Shown: positions 40,002-49,615, counted from the first letter of the stretch. The stretch is 64,000 nt of DNA from CAVRZJ01 sp964594125 (GCA_964594125.1 CAZQLL010000003.1:1-64000), one strand, 5' to 3'. Numbers and translations: made by a program. The notes: a model not told the origin generated them from the sequence alone.

Positions 40002-41477
40002 CTACTTTCTCGTCCAGCGCAGCACAGGTTGGCGAGCGGCCCGCACCTCGTCGAGACGCTTGACCGGCGTCGAGTACGGCGCCCCCTTGACGAGCTCCGG
40101 CGTCTCGCGCGCCTCGCGCGCGATCTCTCGCATCGCGCGGATGAAGGCGTCGAGCTCCTCGACGCCGTCGCTCTCGGTCGGCTCGATCATCAGCGCGCCG
40201 TGCACGATCAGCGGGAACGACATGGTCGGCGGGTGGAACCCGTAGTCGAGCAGCCGCTTCGCGATGTCGACGTTCTTCACGCCGGCGGGCGCCTGGAGGG
40301 TGTCGTCGAACACGGCCTCGTGCATGCTCGGGCCGGCGTACGGCAGCCCGTAGTGGCCCTCGAGCGCCTTGCGCACGTAGTTGGCGTTGAGCACCGCGCC
40401 CTCGGCCATCGCGCGCAGGCCGTCGCGGCCGAGCGAGCGGATGTACGCCAGCGCGCGCGCCAGCATCCCGAAGTTGCCGTAGAAGCCGCGCACCTTGCCG
40501 ATGCTGTCGGGACGGTCGTCGACCAGCGCGAAGCGCTCGCCCACCTTCTCGACGGTCGGCACCGGCAGATACGGCGCCAGCGCCGCCGACACCGCCACCG
40601 GGCCGGCGCCCGGCCCGCCGCCGCCGTGCGGCGTCGAGAACGTCTTGTGCAGGTTGATGTGGAGCGCGTCCACGCCCATCTTCCCGGGCAGGGCGACGCC
40701 GACGAAGGCGTTGAGGTTGGCGCCGTCCATGTAGACGAACGCGCCCTTCTCGTGCAGCATCGCCGCCGCCGTGACGATCTCCGGCTCGAACACCCCGAGG
40801 GTGTTGGGCACCGTGATCATGAGCGCCGCGACGTCGCCGCCCTCGACGTGACGGGCGAGCGCCTCGATGTCGAGCGTGCCGCGCGGCGTCGAGGCGAGCT
40901 CGACGGTCTCGAACCCGGCGAACACCGCCGACGCCGGGTTGGTGCCGTGCGCCGAGTCGGGGATCAGCACCGTGCGGCGCCGCTCGCCGCGGGCGAGCAG
41001 CGCCTTGCGGATCATCAGCATGCCGGCGAGCTCGCCGTGCGCCCCGGCGGCCGGCTGCAGCGTGACGCGCGCCAGGCCGGTGACGGCAACGAGCGCCTGC
41101 TCGAGCTGCCACATGAGGGCCAGCGCCCCCTGCACCTGGTCGGCCGGCTGCAGCGGGTGGAGCTGCGCGAGGCCTGGCAGGCGGGCGAGCTCCTCGTTGA
41201 GGCGCGGGTTGTACTTCATCGTGCACGACCCGAGCGGGTACAGCCCCTCGTCGACGCTGTAGTTCCACTTCGACAACCGCGTGTAGTGGCGTACGACGTC
41301 GACCTCGCTCACCTCCGGGAGGTCGGCGATCTCGCCGCGCAGCAGCTCCGCCGGCAGCGTCGCCGCCGGGTCCGCGACGGGCACCTCGCGCGCTGGGAGC
41401 TGATAGCCGACGCGTCCCGCCGACGACCGCTCGAAGATCAGGCCCTCGCGCTCGCGCTTGCTGGGGTGGTCGCTCAT
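40002..41477 (-). CDS. gcvPB: Glycine dehydrogenase (decarboxylating) subunit 2
   Basis: This 491-residue subunit is the PLP-binding half of the P-protein, which decarboxylates glycine and hands the aminomethyl group to lipoyl-GcvH. The PLP-lysine motif INLHKTFSTPHGGGGPG is intact, as are GSCTMKYNPRLNE, AGAHGELAGMLMIR and VYMDGANLNA. The two-subunit form is seen in many non-proteobacterial lineages. The ATG overlaps the gcvPA stop by four bases. It is the last enzyme gene of the gcvT-H-PA-PB operon. Confidence 0.97.
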   Translation of the reverse strand: MSDHPSKREREGLIFERSSAGRVGYQLPAREVPVADPAATLPAELLRGEIADLPEVSEVDVVRHYTRLSKWNYSVDEGLYPLGSCTMKYNPRLNEELARLPGLAQLHPLQPADQVQGALALMWQLEQALVAVTGLARVTLQPAAGAHGELAGMLMIRKALLARGERRRTVLIPDSAHGTNPASAVFAGFETVELASTPRGTLDIEALARHVEGGDVAALMITVPNTLGVFEPEIVTAAAMLHEKGAFVYMDGANLNAFVGVALPGKMGVDALHINLHKTFSTPHGGGGPGAGPVAVSAALAPYLPVPTVEKVGERFALVDDRPDSIGKVRGFYGNFGMLARALAYIRSLGRDGLRAMAEGAVLNANYVRKALEGHYGLPYAGPSMHEAVFDDTLQAPAGVKNVDIAKRLLDYGFHPPTMSFPLIVHGALMIEPTESDGVEELDAFIRAMREIAREARETPELVKGAPYSTPVKRLDEVRAARQPVLRWTRK

Positions 41478-42823
41478 GCCAGCCTCCGCAGGACGGCGAG
41501 CAGCCGGTCGCACTCCGCCTTCGTGTTCTTCTCGGTGGCGGCCACGAGGATGCCCTTCGGCAGGCGGTCGCCGAAGCGCGTCGTCGCGACGCCGCCGAGG
41601 ATCCCCTCCCCCTTGAGCGCGCCAAGCAGCCCCTCGGGATCGTCGTGCAGCAGCAGGAACTCGTTGTACGTCGGCCCCTCCGGAAACGCCAGCCGGAGCC
41701 CGGTCCCCGGTCCCCGGACCCCTGCCTTGAGGTACTCGGCGGTGGCGTGCGAGGCGAGCGCGACCTCGCGAACGCCGCGCTTGCCGAGCAGCGACAGCAC
41801 GATGCTCGCGTACAGCGCGATCAGACCGTGGTTGGTGCAGATGTTGGAGGTGGCCTTGGCCCGGCGGATGTGCTGCTCGCGGGTGGACAGCGTCAGCACG
41901 TAGCCGCGCCGCCCCTCGCCGTCGACCGTCTCGCCGGCCAGCCGACCCGGGAGCTGCCGCAGGTGCGCCTGGCGGGTCGCGAAGAACCCGAGGTGCGGCC
42001 CGCCGAACGCCGGCGGGATGCCGAACGCCTGCAGGTCGCCGCACACGACGTCGAAGCCGAAGCGGCCGCCGGGCGCCAGCAGCCCGAGCGACGTGCCCTC
42101 GGCGACCGCATGCACCGCGAGTGCGCCGGCGGCCCTGGCGGCGGCGCCGATCGCCGGCAGCGATTCGACGACGCCGAGGAAGTTCGGCGACTGCACGACC
42201 ACCGCGCAGACGTCGGGAGCGAGCGCAGCGGCGAGCGCCGACCGGTCGATCCGCCCGTCGTCACCCCACCCGACCTCGGTGACGGCGAGGCCCATCGGCT
42301 CGGCGTAGGTGTCGACCACCGCCCGCGACTCCGGGTGCAGCGAGCCGGCGACGACGACGCGCGGGCGCTTCGGCAGGATGCGATGCGCCATCAGCACCGC
42401 CTCGACCACCGCGGTGGCGCCGTCGTACATCGAGGCGTTGGAGACCTCCATCTCGGTGAGCTGGCAGACGTACGTCTGGTACTCGAAGATGGCCTGCAGC
42501 GTCCCCTGGCTCACCTCGGGCTGGTACGGCGTGTAGGCGGTGAAGAACTCGCCGCGCTGGATCAGCGCGTCGGCGGCCGCCGGCGCGACGTGACGGTAGA
42601 CGCCGGCGCCGAGGAAGCTGGCGAAGCAGTCGGGCGCGGCGTTCGCGGTCGCGTACGCCCAGAACTCGCGCCGCACCTCCTCCTCGCTCTTGCCCGGCGG
42701 CAGGTCGAGCGCCGCGCAGCGCACCGACTCCGGGATGCTGGCGAACAGCTCGTCGACCGAGCCGGCGCCGATCGCCGCCAGCATGCGGCGGCGGTCGGCG
42801 CTGCCCGCGAGGTAGCGGTGCAT
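41474..42823 (-). CDS. gcvPA: Glycine dehydrogenase (decarboxylating) subunit 1
   Basis: This 449-residue subunit pairs with GcvPB to form the heterotetrameric P-protein. Family marks are FLGAGVYRHVAPAAADAL, FFTAYTPYQPEVSQGTLQAIFEYQT, SNASMYDGATAVVEA and GGPHLGFFATRQAHLRQLPGRLAG. It overlaps gcvH by a single base (ATG to TGA junction) and gcvPB by four, so the subunits should be made in equal amounts. Length is normal for the family. Confidence 0.97.
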   Translation of the reverse strand: MHRYLAGSADRRRMLAAIGAGSVDELFASIPESVRCAALDLPPGKSEEEVRREFWAYATANAAPDCFASFLGAGVYRHVAPAAADALIQRGEFFTAYTPYQPEVSQGTLQAIFEYQTYVCQLTEMEVSNASMYDGATAVVEAVLMAHRILPKRPRVVVAGSLHPESRAVVDTYAEPMGLAVTEVGWGDDGRIDRSALAAALAPDVCAVVVQSPNFLGVVESLPAIGAAARAAGALAVHAVAEGTSLGLLAPGGRFGFDVVCGDLQAFGIPPAFGGPHLGFFATRQAHLRQLPGRLAGETVDGEGRRGYVLTLSTREQHIRRAKATSNICTNHGLIALYASIVLSLLGKRGVREVALASHATAEYLKAGVRGPGTGLRLAFPEGPTYNEFLLLHDDPEGLLGALKGEGILGGVATTRFGDRLPKGILVAATEKNTKAECDRLLAVLRRLA

Positions 42824-43212
42824 CAGTGCGCTCCCTCCTCGGCGAGGAACGCCTCGTAGGCCGCCGCGTCCATCAGGCCGGCCGCGGCGCCGGGCGCCAC
42901 CTTGAGCTTCGCCAGCCACCCGGACTCGAACGGGTCCTGGTTGACCAGCTCGGGGTGGGCCTCGAGCTCCGAGTTCACCGCGGTGACCGTGCCGGCCACC
43001 GGCGAGAACACCTCGGAGACCGCCTTGACCGACTCGATGTTGCCCATCGCGCCGTCCCTCGCGATCTCCGCACCCACCGCCGGCAGCTCGACGAACACCA
43101 CGTCCCCGAGCTGCTCCTGGGCAAAGGCGGTGATGCCGACGACGGCCGTGTCGCCCTCGATCTTCACCCACTCGTGCGTGCGCGCGTAGAAACGATCCGT
43201 CGGCTGTGCCAT
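42823..43212 (-). CDS. gcvH: Glycine cleavage system H protein
   Basis: This 129-residue lipoyl carrier shuttles the aminomethyl group between P, T and L proteins. The lipoylated Lys63 sits in GNIESVKAVSEVFSP, and the start (YARTHEWVKIEGDTAVVGIT) is typical. The length is normal. The gene lies 25 bases after gcvT and overlaps gcvPA. Confidence 0.97.
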   Translation of the reverse strand: MAQPTDRFYARTHEWVKIEGDTAVVGITAFAQEQLGDVVFVELPAVGAEIARDGAMGNIESVKAVSEVFSPVAGTVTAVNSELEAHPELVNQDPFESGWLAKLKVAPGAAAGLMDAAAYEAFLAEEGAH

Positions 43213-43237
43213 CTCTTGAGCTCCCTTCGTTGCCGGA

Positions 43238-44344
43238 TCACCGCTGCCGGCGGTAGAACGGCGTCGGGATCACCTCCGCCGCCACCCGCTGACCCCTGAT
43301 GTCGATGTCGATCGCCGTGCCCGGCGCAGCCAGCGCGACCGGGACGTAGCCGAGCCCCAGCGCCTTGCCGAGCGTCGGCGCGTGCGTGCCCGACGTCACG
43401 ACGCCCACCGCCTCGCCGCCGGCGAGGATCGGGTACCCGTGGCGGGCGATGCCGCGCCCCTTCATCTCGAACCCGACCAGGCGCCGCGTCACCCCCGCGG
43501 CCCGCTGGCGATCGAGCGCCTCGCGCCCGAGGAACGGCCCCTTGTCCAGCTTGACGATCCACTCGAGGCCCGCCTCGAAGGGCGTCGTCGTATCGTCGAT
43601 GTCGTTGCCGTACAGGTGCATGCACGCCTCGAAGCGGAGCGTGTCGCGCGCCCCGAGACCGCACGGCACGATCCCCTCGCCGGCGCCCTGCGCGAGCAGG
43701 CGGTCCCACAGCGCCGGCGCGTGCTCCGGCGCCAGGTACACCTCGAACCCGTCCTCGCCGGTGTAGCCGGTGCGCGCAACGAGCGCGTGGCGACCCACCA
43801 CCTCGCCTTCCGCGAAACGGTAGTACTTGAGGTCGCCGAGCTTTACGGCGGACAACGGCTGCAGCACGGCGAGCGCGCGCGGCCCCTGCACCGCGATCTG
43901 CGCCAGCTCGTCCGAGCGATTGGTCACCGAGACCCCGGAGAACGCCGGCGCCTGCGCGCAGATGTAGGCGTAGTCCTTGTCGACGTTGGCGGCATTGACC
44001 ACCAGGAAGTAACGGTCGTCGGCGATCTTGTGGACCAGCAGGTCGTCGACGAAGGTGCCGCGCGGCGTCATCAGCCCCGAGTACTGCGCCCGCCCGGCGG
44101 TGAGCTTCGACGCGTCGTTGCTGGTGACGTGCTGCACCAGCTCGAGCGCGTGCTCGCCGGTCACCTCGATCTCGCCCATGTGCGACACGTCGAACAGGCC
44201 GACGGCGGTGCGCACGGCCCGGTGCTCCTCGATCACGCCGCGGTACTGCACCGGCATCTCCCAGCCGGCGAACGGAACCATGCGCGCCCCGGCCCTGACG
44301 TGGCACTCGTACAGCGGCGTGCGCTTGAGGTTGCCTGACTCCAT
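43238..44344 (-). CDS. gcvT: Aminomethyltransferase (T protein)
   Basis: This 368-residue enzyme takes the aminomethyl group from GcvH, forming 5,10-methylene-tetrahydrofolate and ammonia. Family marks are TPLYECHVRAGARMVPFAGWEMPVQY, GLFDVSHMGEI, YTGEDGFEVYLAPE and LGARDTLRFEACMHLYGND. It is the first gene of the operon. I looked for a glycine riboswitch in the stretch before it and saw none. Confidence 0.97.
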   Translation of the reverse strand: MESGNLKRTPLYECHVRAGARMVPFAGWEMPVQYRGVIEEHRAVRTAVGLFDVSHMGEIEVTGEHALELVQHVTSNDASKLTAGRAQYSGLMTPRGTFVDDLLVHKIADDRYFLVVNAANVDKDYAYICAQAPAFSGVSVTNRSDELAQIAVQGPRALAVLQPLSAVKLGDLKYYRFAEGEVVGRHALVARTGYTGEDGFEVYLAPEHAPALWDRLLAQGAGEGIVPCGLGARDTLRFEACMHLYGNDIDDTTTPFEAGLEWIVKLDKGPFLGREALDRQRAAGVTRRLVGFEMKGRGIARHGYPILAGGEAVGVVTSGTHAPTLGKALGLGYVPVALAAPGTAIDIDIRGQRVAAEVIPTPFYRRQR

Positions 44345-44619
44345 CCCGTCCTCCCGGCGCCGCCCCGGCGCCGCTCGTGAAGGCTATCACATCAAGCGTG
44401 GGCGCGAGGCGCGAGCATGCGCAAGGGGCATGGAAGCGTGCAGGGTTGAGGGAGAAGCAGGTCGGCCCACCGCTCGGGAAGCGCCGCCTTCGGCCGCGAG
44501 TCGTGCGGCGCCAGGCGGGCCCGCGCCGGAGCGCCGCGCCGCCCGGCGCGGCGTGGCCAGCGATGGCGGTGCCCGCCGGGATCGACTCCCGACGCACTTC
44601 GCCAAGGGCGCCATCCTGA

Positions 44620-44771
44620 GCAGGGTTACGCCGCGGCGCGGCGGTCGGGCGAGACAGGAAACCCCCGGGAGGGCCGGCGCCCTCGCCGGCCCGGACTCCG
44701 CCCGCGCGGGCGAGGGCGCCCGCTTGCCCGACGTAAGGCGGGCGCTCCCGTCCTTGCCGGTTTCCTTGGAA
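44620..44771. repeat. 152-bp repeat with paired hairpins, tandem unit 1 (copy 3)
   Basis: The unit runs from GCAGGGTTACGCCG to TTTCCTTGGAA. It contains a 9-bp stem with loop CCCT (44671-44692) and a 7-bp stem with loop AGGG (44706-44723). It is also preceded by CATCCTGAG. The same unit of the same length is at 61734-61885. Confidence 0.85.
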
Positions 44772-44902
44772 GCAGGGTTACGCCGTGGCGCGGCGGTCGG
44801 GCGAGGCAGGAAAACTCCGGGAGGGTCGTCGCCCCCGCCGGCTCGGGTTCCGCCCGCGCGGGCGGGGGCGCCCGCGCTCCGGTCGTGATGGGTTTCCTCG
44901 AA
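44772..44902. repeat. Paired-hairpin repeat, tandem unit 2 (copy 4)
   Basis: A shorter, diverged tandem copy (131 bp). The first hairpin (44824-44843, one mismatch) has loop CCCC and the second (44856-44877, 9 perfect pairs) has loop GGGG. Both loops changed together relative to CCCT/AGGG, which argues that they pair. Confidence 0.8.
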
Positions 44903-45559
44903 AGCGGCCCTGCCCCGCCAGCGCGCAGGGGAGGACCCCACGGGCGTCAAGCCGAGGCGCGTAGGACCTGCGACCTGGGCCGGGAGTTGGACCTGGACCT
45001 GAACCGCCTGCATCCTGCACATCGCGGGGAGCCTGCGGATGACGGGGCCAGGCAGGCTGGCGGCGCCGCTGGCTCGCTCCGCGCGACAGGAGCGGGAGGC
45101 CGGCTCGCGTCGACCCCGGCGGCGCATGCCATGGCGCTGCCGCCTGCGCTGGCTTAAAACCGGCGCCGGTCGTAACCGATGCATCTCCCCAACGCCCTCG
45201 GCGATGGCGAGGGAATGGCGCCTGGAGTCGTTCAGGCGCCGGTCGCCTGCGCTCGAGGCGGCCGCAGGCAACCAGCCCCCCCGGCCGCGGCCGGCAGGAA
45301 GCGCGCCGCCATCCGGTGCACCTGAGGTCGGCGAAAGTCCGCCGTGTGCAGCGGGCCCGGGATGCGGGTCCAGGCCCAGGTCCAGGACGCAGAGACCGGG
45401 ACCGCGCGGGCCGGGCCGACGCGTGTGGGCGACGCCCCCGATCCCGGCGACGGGTCGGACCCGCGCCGGCGTGTCGTCAACCAGCCGCCGGCGGGCGACG
45501 GCGCACCAACGTGGGCTGGCCGGGAACCGTCCGAGCTGCAGCGGGCGCCCGGCCGGCGC

Positions 45560-48500
45560 TCACGGCGCCGTCCTGACCAGCCGGAACCCCTTGTTGTACC
45601 AGCGGTGGTCGGGAGCGTTGTGGTCGTTGCGATTCGCGCAGCGCACCTCCTCCGCCCTGCCGTTGCAGCTCCCGCCGCGCGCGACGCGGTGTTCGGAGCC
45701 CGTACCGACCCAGTCCACCATGAGCTTCCCCTCCGGGTAGAGCTGCTGGTACGGGTCCCAGCACCACTCGGCGACGTTGCCGAGGACATCGCGCAGCCCC
45801 CAGGGATTGGCCGCCTTCTGGGCGACCGGACGGCTGCACTCGGCGGACACGTAGTGCGCACCGAGCCAGGCCACCGTCTCGAGCGCCGGGAACTCGCCGA
45901 GCACCGGCCAGACGGCGCAGTCCTCCGCGCCGTACTCGGGCTCCGCGATGAAGAACGGTCCGGTGGTACCGGCGCGCGCGAAGTGCTCCCATTCGCCCTC
46001 GGTCGGCAGCCGATAGCCGTCGGCGTCGAAGTCGCACCAGAACGGGCCCGTCGTGTAGTTCGTCGCGTCGATCGGCACGGCCTTCGTCGCGTCGGTCCAG
46101 TAGCAGCGCTCGAACCCTGCCTGCAGCGACAGCAGGTTGGCGAACAGCACCGTCTCGTACCACGTCACCTGCTGCACCGGGTGCGCCGGCGAACCTCCGG
46201 TCGAGGGCTCGGTGGGATCCGGCGGGAGGTCCGGCCGCGCGGCCGCGAGTTCGGCCCACATCCCGCGCGTGACCTCGGTCTCCATCACCGCGACGTTGCG
46301 GGTGAGCGTGTTGGTGAACTGCGCCTCGGAGTTGGTGCGGCACGGCTCGTCCCTCGGGGAGCCCTGGACGAACGTGCCGCCGCGCACGTAGCGCAGCGTG
46401 CCGACGATGGGATCCGCCGCGATCGCCTCGCCGGTGATCGCGGAGCGCGCAACGGCCTCGGCGGTCCAGCGCGACGCGCCCCAGGGATTGACCGCGCGGA
46501 TGCGGTACCCGTAGACGGCATTGGCGGGCAGCCCGGTATCGGTCCAGCGCTCGGCGCCGGCGGCGGCGACCGCGACCTCGGCGAACTCGACCTCCCCCCG
46601 GGCGCGGCGCTCGATCGCGAACCCGGACTCGTTGTCCGAGGCGTCCACCCATGCGAGCGCGATCTCCCCGGGAGCCGTGGCGGCCGCCCTCAGGTCCCAG
46701 GGGACCGCCGGCGGTCCCGACGTCGTGACCGTTGCCAGGTTCGAGTACGCGGAGTCGCCGCCTGCGCCGCTCGCCCAGGCGCGGTAGGTGTAGGCCGTGT
46801 TCGGCAGCACCGCGCCGTCGATCAGCGTCGTGCGGTTCGCTCCGGCCTGCCCCGCGAACACCCACGCTCCGGCCGGACCCGCCTTGCGCTCGATGCCGAA
46901 GCCGGTCTCGTCGGCCGCGCGGTCGTTCCAGCGCAGCTCCACCCGGTGCGGCGACAGCGCCACCGCCTGCAGCGTGCCTGGCGCGGGCGGCGCCTGCGGG
47001 TGCGAGCCGGCACGCAGCTCGAGCGCCGCGCTCGCTCCCGGGCCGCCGGTGACCCAGACGCGGAACAGCTTGACGTCCGTGGCGCCGCGGCGGCGCGCCG
47101 TCGGCGTCTCGAGGCGGCGGGAGCGAAGCTGCGCGAGCCCGGCGCGGACGGCCTCGGCGGACGGCTCGAGCCCCTCCTGCCCGTCCGTGACCGCAGCGAG
47201 CCAGTCGAACCCGCCCGGCGGCAGCGGCGGCGAGGCGCCGTTCATGTTGCAGCTCGCCATCGCCGCCGCCGCCGGCGGCGAGGTGGCGTCCCGCCAGACG
47301 AACGCCGCGTCCACCGGCGCGCCGCCGCTCTGCGCGGCGTCCACCCAAAGGATGTTGCCGAGGGCGAGCACGCGCGCCAGCGAGCCGTCGCCCGACAGGT
47401 CGAACCACGGCGCCGGCGCGCCGAGATGCGTGTAGCTGACCAGGTTCGAGGCAAGCAGGGAGAGACGGCCGCCCATCCCGGCGACCGCGAACGACGGCGA
47501 GCTCTCCGCGTTGGTGACGTTGAAGAACAGACCCGCCAGGGTGAGATCGCCGCGCGACGAAGCACCGAACCGCTGCTCGGCGTGGGCGTGGCTTTCGATC
47601 CACATCTGCTCGACGGTCAGGCGGCCGCCGCCAGCCACGTCGTAGAGTTGTGCGAACGGCATCGCGGCGGTGCCGGTCACCAGCGCGACCTGCGCGTCGG
47701 CGCCGCCGCCCGCCGCCGCGGCCGCTCCGCCCTTCACCAGCACGCCGCTCTTCGCGGCGCCGCCGACGGCGGCGTGGAGCAGCGTCACGTCGGTCGCCTC
47801 GAGCCCGTCCACGAGCACGCCGTAGTCGGCGAAGTCGTAGGTGTTGTGATAGATCGCATGGAGCTGATCGGCGTAGACGCGGCCGCCGGGCTGGTCGCAG
47901 TCGGTGATCACGATGCCGCCGGCCCACCCCTTGCCGCGGCCGTGCACGCTGATGTCGCGCAGCACCGCGCGGCTGGGGCCGTCGAGGCGCAGCAGCGGCC
48001 CGCCGGGCGCGGCGTCCCACGAGAGGTAGGTGCCGTTGACGGCGTCGCCGCCGCCGACCATCGACATCCCGTCGCCGACGATCTGGATGTCGCGCAGCGG
48101 CGGCACGACGACGGTGCGCAGGATCGCGTAGTAGCCCTTGGGGACGTGCACGACGGGGCGCGACCCGTACGGCTCGCGCGAGGCCGCGTCGATGCGCGCC
48201 TGGATCTCGGCGGCGTCGTCCCCGGTGCCGCGGCGCACCTCGAACACCTTGCGGGGGCGCCGCGGCGGCGTCGGCGGCAGCGCGAGCACGGGATCGGGCA
48301 CGTCGGCGCGGTCGAGCAGGCGATGGCCGAGGCCCCGCGTGCGCAGGCCCGGCGGCCACGCCACCGTGTGCTCGGCGCCCGGGGTGGTGTACGCGTTGCC
48401 GTCGAGCACCTGGTCCGCCGACGCGAGGACGGCCGCCGGCCCGCGGTAGCCGGGGGCCGAGCGCACGAGGTTGTCGACGATGACCCACGGGCCGCCGTTG

Positions 48501-49483
48501 CCGGTCAGCAGCGACGGCGCGACATCGGCGAGCGGGCCGAGCTCCGGGAAGCTCGCGGTGGTGTCGTACACCCGGTTGCCCTGCACCAGCGCCGGCGAGC
48601 CCCAGCTATGCCCGCCGCGGAAGTCGAAGAACACGCGCGACCCGATCGAGGTGTTGTTGATGAACCCGAACGGCGCGAGGTTCAACGACTCGATGTCGGC
48701 CTGCGTCGAGCGCAGGAACACGTTGCCGTAGGCGTGGAAGTTCCCCATGACGTTCCACGCGCCGCGGGCGCAGTCCTCGAACCGGCACCAGAACAGCCAG
48801 ATGTCGAGCGAGTTGAAGTCCACCGTGACCACCCCGGCCGAGGAGCAGCGGCGGAACGTGCAGCGGGTGACCGCGTGCTCGGCCTGGCCGGCGTACCCGA
48901 TGTCGCCGAGCTGCAGGCCGGTCGCCATGTCGGTGAACACCACGTCGGAGACCTCGCACGCCGTCGCGAACTGCCCCCAGCGGTAGATGCCGACGTTGGC
49001 GGCGCCGCGCCCGTCGAGCGTCAGCCGGCTCACCTTGCCGTACCAGATGTCGAGCTCGAGCATGTTCGCGCCGGCCGGCCCGTCCCAGACGATCGCCGTG
49101 GTCGCCGGGTCCTCGCCGATCACCGTGAGGCCGAGGTAGTCCCAGAACTCCGCGCGCGCCGTGCGCAGGGTGGAGGTGATCCGGTACGTCCCGGCGGGCA
49201 CGTACAGGACGCACCAGTCGAGGGTCTCGATGTCGCGCATGGCGTCGAGCGCCGCCTGGAACGCCGCGGTGTCGTCGGCCGCGCCGTCGCCTACCGCGCC
49301 GAAGTCGGTCCTGACGTTCTTCCAGCTCGCGAACGGTCCGGCGAACTCCTCGTCGGAGAGCGCCGCGGCGGCGTCGGTCCGCGGTTTCAGAGCGGCGCGG
49401 ACCTCCGCGGCCGTGGCGTCCGCCGCGGCCAGCCACGCCGCCATGACGAGCGTCACCACGCAGGCACCGCGTCCCGCCGGCAT
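45560..49483 (-). CDS. Giant exported protein: beta-helix, FN3 and FGE-sulfatase domains
   Basis: This 1307-residue protein has a signal peptide (RGACVVTLVMAAWLAAADATA). Residues about 55-400 form a pectate-lyase-3-type right-handed beta helix (VRTDFGAVGDGAADDTAAFQAAL is cut short here as the hallmark FGAVGDGAADDTAAF). Residues about 440-800 form a second one (GDDAAEIQARIDAA). Residues about 840-1020 hold two fibronectin type III modules (HRVELRWNDRAADETGFGIE, GEIALAWVDASDNESGFAIE). Residues about 1025-1307 form an FGE/SUMF1-like domain (EVTRGMWAEL, RLPTEGEWEHFARAG, NVAEWCWDPYQ, RGGSCNGRAEEVRCANRN). It is probably a cell-surface carbohydrate-binding or degrading protein. GAGGGGG precedes the ATG at 5 bases. 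Catalysis by the FGE domain is doubtful. Confidence 0.85.
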   Translation of the reverse strand: MPAGRGACVVTLVMAAWLAAADATAAEVRAALKPRTDAAAALSDEEFAGPFASWKNVRTDFGAVGDGAADDTAAFQAALDAMRDIETLDWCVLYVPAGTYRITSTLRTARAEFWDYLGLTVIGEDPATTAIVWDGPAGANMLELDIWYGKVSRLTLDGRGAANVGIYRWGQFATACEVSDVVFTDMATGLQLGDIGYAGQAEHAVTRCTFRRCSSAGVVTVDFNSLDIWLFWCRFEDCARGAWNVMGNFHAYGNVFLRSTQADIESLNLAPFGFINNTSIGSRVFFDFRGGHSWGSPALVQGNRVYDTTASFPELGPLADVAPSLLTGNGGPWVIVDNLVRSAPGYRGPAAVLASADQVLDGNAYTTPGAEHTVAWPPGLRTRGLGHRLLDRADVPDPVLALPPTPPRRPRKVFEVRRGTGDDAAEIQARIDAASREPYGSRPVVHVPKGYYAILRTVVVPPLRDIQIVGDGMSMVGGGDAVNGTYLSWDAAPGGPLLRLDGPSRAVLRDISVHGRGKGWAGGIVITDCDQPGGRVYADQLHAIYHNTYDFADYGVLVDGLEATDVTLLHAAVGGAAKSGVLVKGGAAAAAGGGADAQVALVTGTAAMPFAQLYDVAGGGRLTVEQMWIESHAHAEQRFGASSRGDLTLAGLFFNVTNAESSPSFAVAGMGGRLSLLASNLVSYTHLGAPAPWFDLSGDGSLARVLALGNILWVDAAQSGGAPVDAAFVWRDATSPPAAAAMASCNMNGASPPLPPGGFDWLAAVTDGQEGLEPSAEAVRAGLAQLRSRRLETPTARRRGATDVKLFRVWVTGGPGASAALELRAGSHPQAPPAPGTLQAVALSPHRVELRWNDRAADETGFGIERKAGPAGAWVFAGQAGANRTTLIDGAVLPNTAYTYRAWASGAGGDSAYSNLATVTTSGPPAVPWDLRAAATAPGEIALAWVDASDNESGFAIERRARGEVEFAEVAVAAAGAERWTDTGLPANAVYGYRIRAVNPWGASRWTAEAVARSAITGEAIAADPIVGTLRYVRGGTFVQGSPRDEPCRTNSEAQFTNTLTRNVAVMETEVTRGMWAELAAARPDLPPDPTEPSTGGSPAHPVQQVTWYETVLFANLLSLQAGFERCYWTDATKAVPIDATNYTTGPFWCDFDADGYRLPTEGEWEHFARAGTTGPFFIAEPEYGAEDCAVWPVLGEFPALETVAWLGAHYVSAECSRPVAQKAANPWGLRDVLGNVAEWCWDPYQQLYPEGKLMVDWVGTGSEHRVARGGSCNGRAEEVRCANRNDHNAPDHRWYNKGFRLVRTAP

Positions 49484-49615
49484 TCGCACCCCCTCGCGCG
49501 CGCCCCGCCCGCCGCCGCGGCGGCGAGTCGTGATGTCGGCCAGCGTACCACCTGCAGCGTCGCAGGAACCGTGGCGGCCTTGACGCGCGGCCCGCGCTGC
49601 CTTATCAGTGTGGCG

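Larger units (their letters stand above)
44345..45559. other. Long intergenic region without a supported gene
   Basis: About 1.2 kb lies between gcvT and the giant exported protein. It holds two tandem copies of the 152-bp paired-hairpin repeat (44620-44902). The rest (44903-45559) is GC-rich, with short repeats such as GGACCTGGACCTG near 44990. Open frames exist on both strands but have the Arg/Ala/Pro-rich composition of random GC-rich sequence and resemble no protein I know. It might be a decayed gene. Confidence 0.6.

Noticed and set aside
44345..44619. Glycine riboswitch before gcvT
   Set aside because: The expected paired aptamer with its conserved GGAGAG-type core is not visible on the minus strand upstream of the start.
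44903..45559. Small open frames such as 44947-45132 on the minus strand
   Set aside because: Composition is that of random GC-rich sequence, with no ribosome binding site and no family resemblance.
45560..45700. Possible diversity-generating retroelement target (FGE-like C-terminus ending in RGGSCNGR...GFRLVRT)
   Set aside because: The C-terminal pattern resembles variable proteins, but there is no reverse transcriptase and no template repeat nearby, and no Ala/Asn-rich variable codon pattern is seen.
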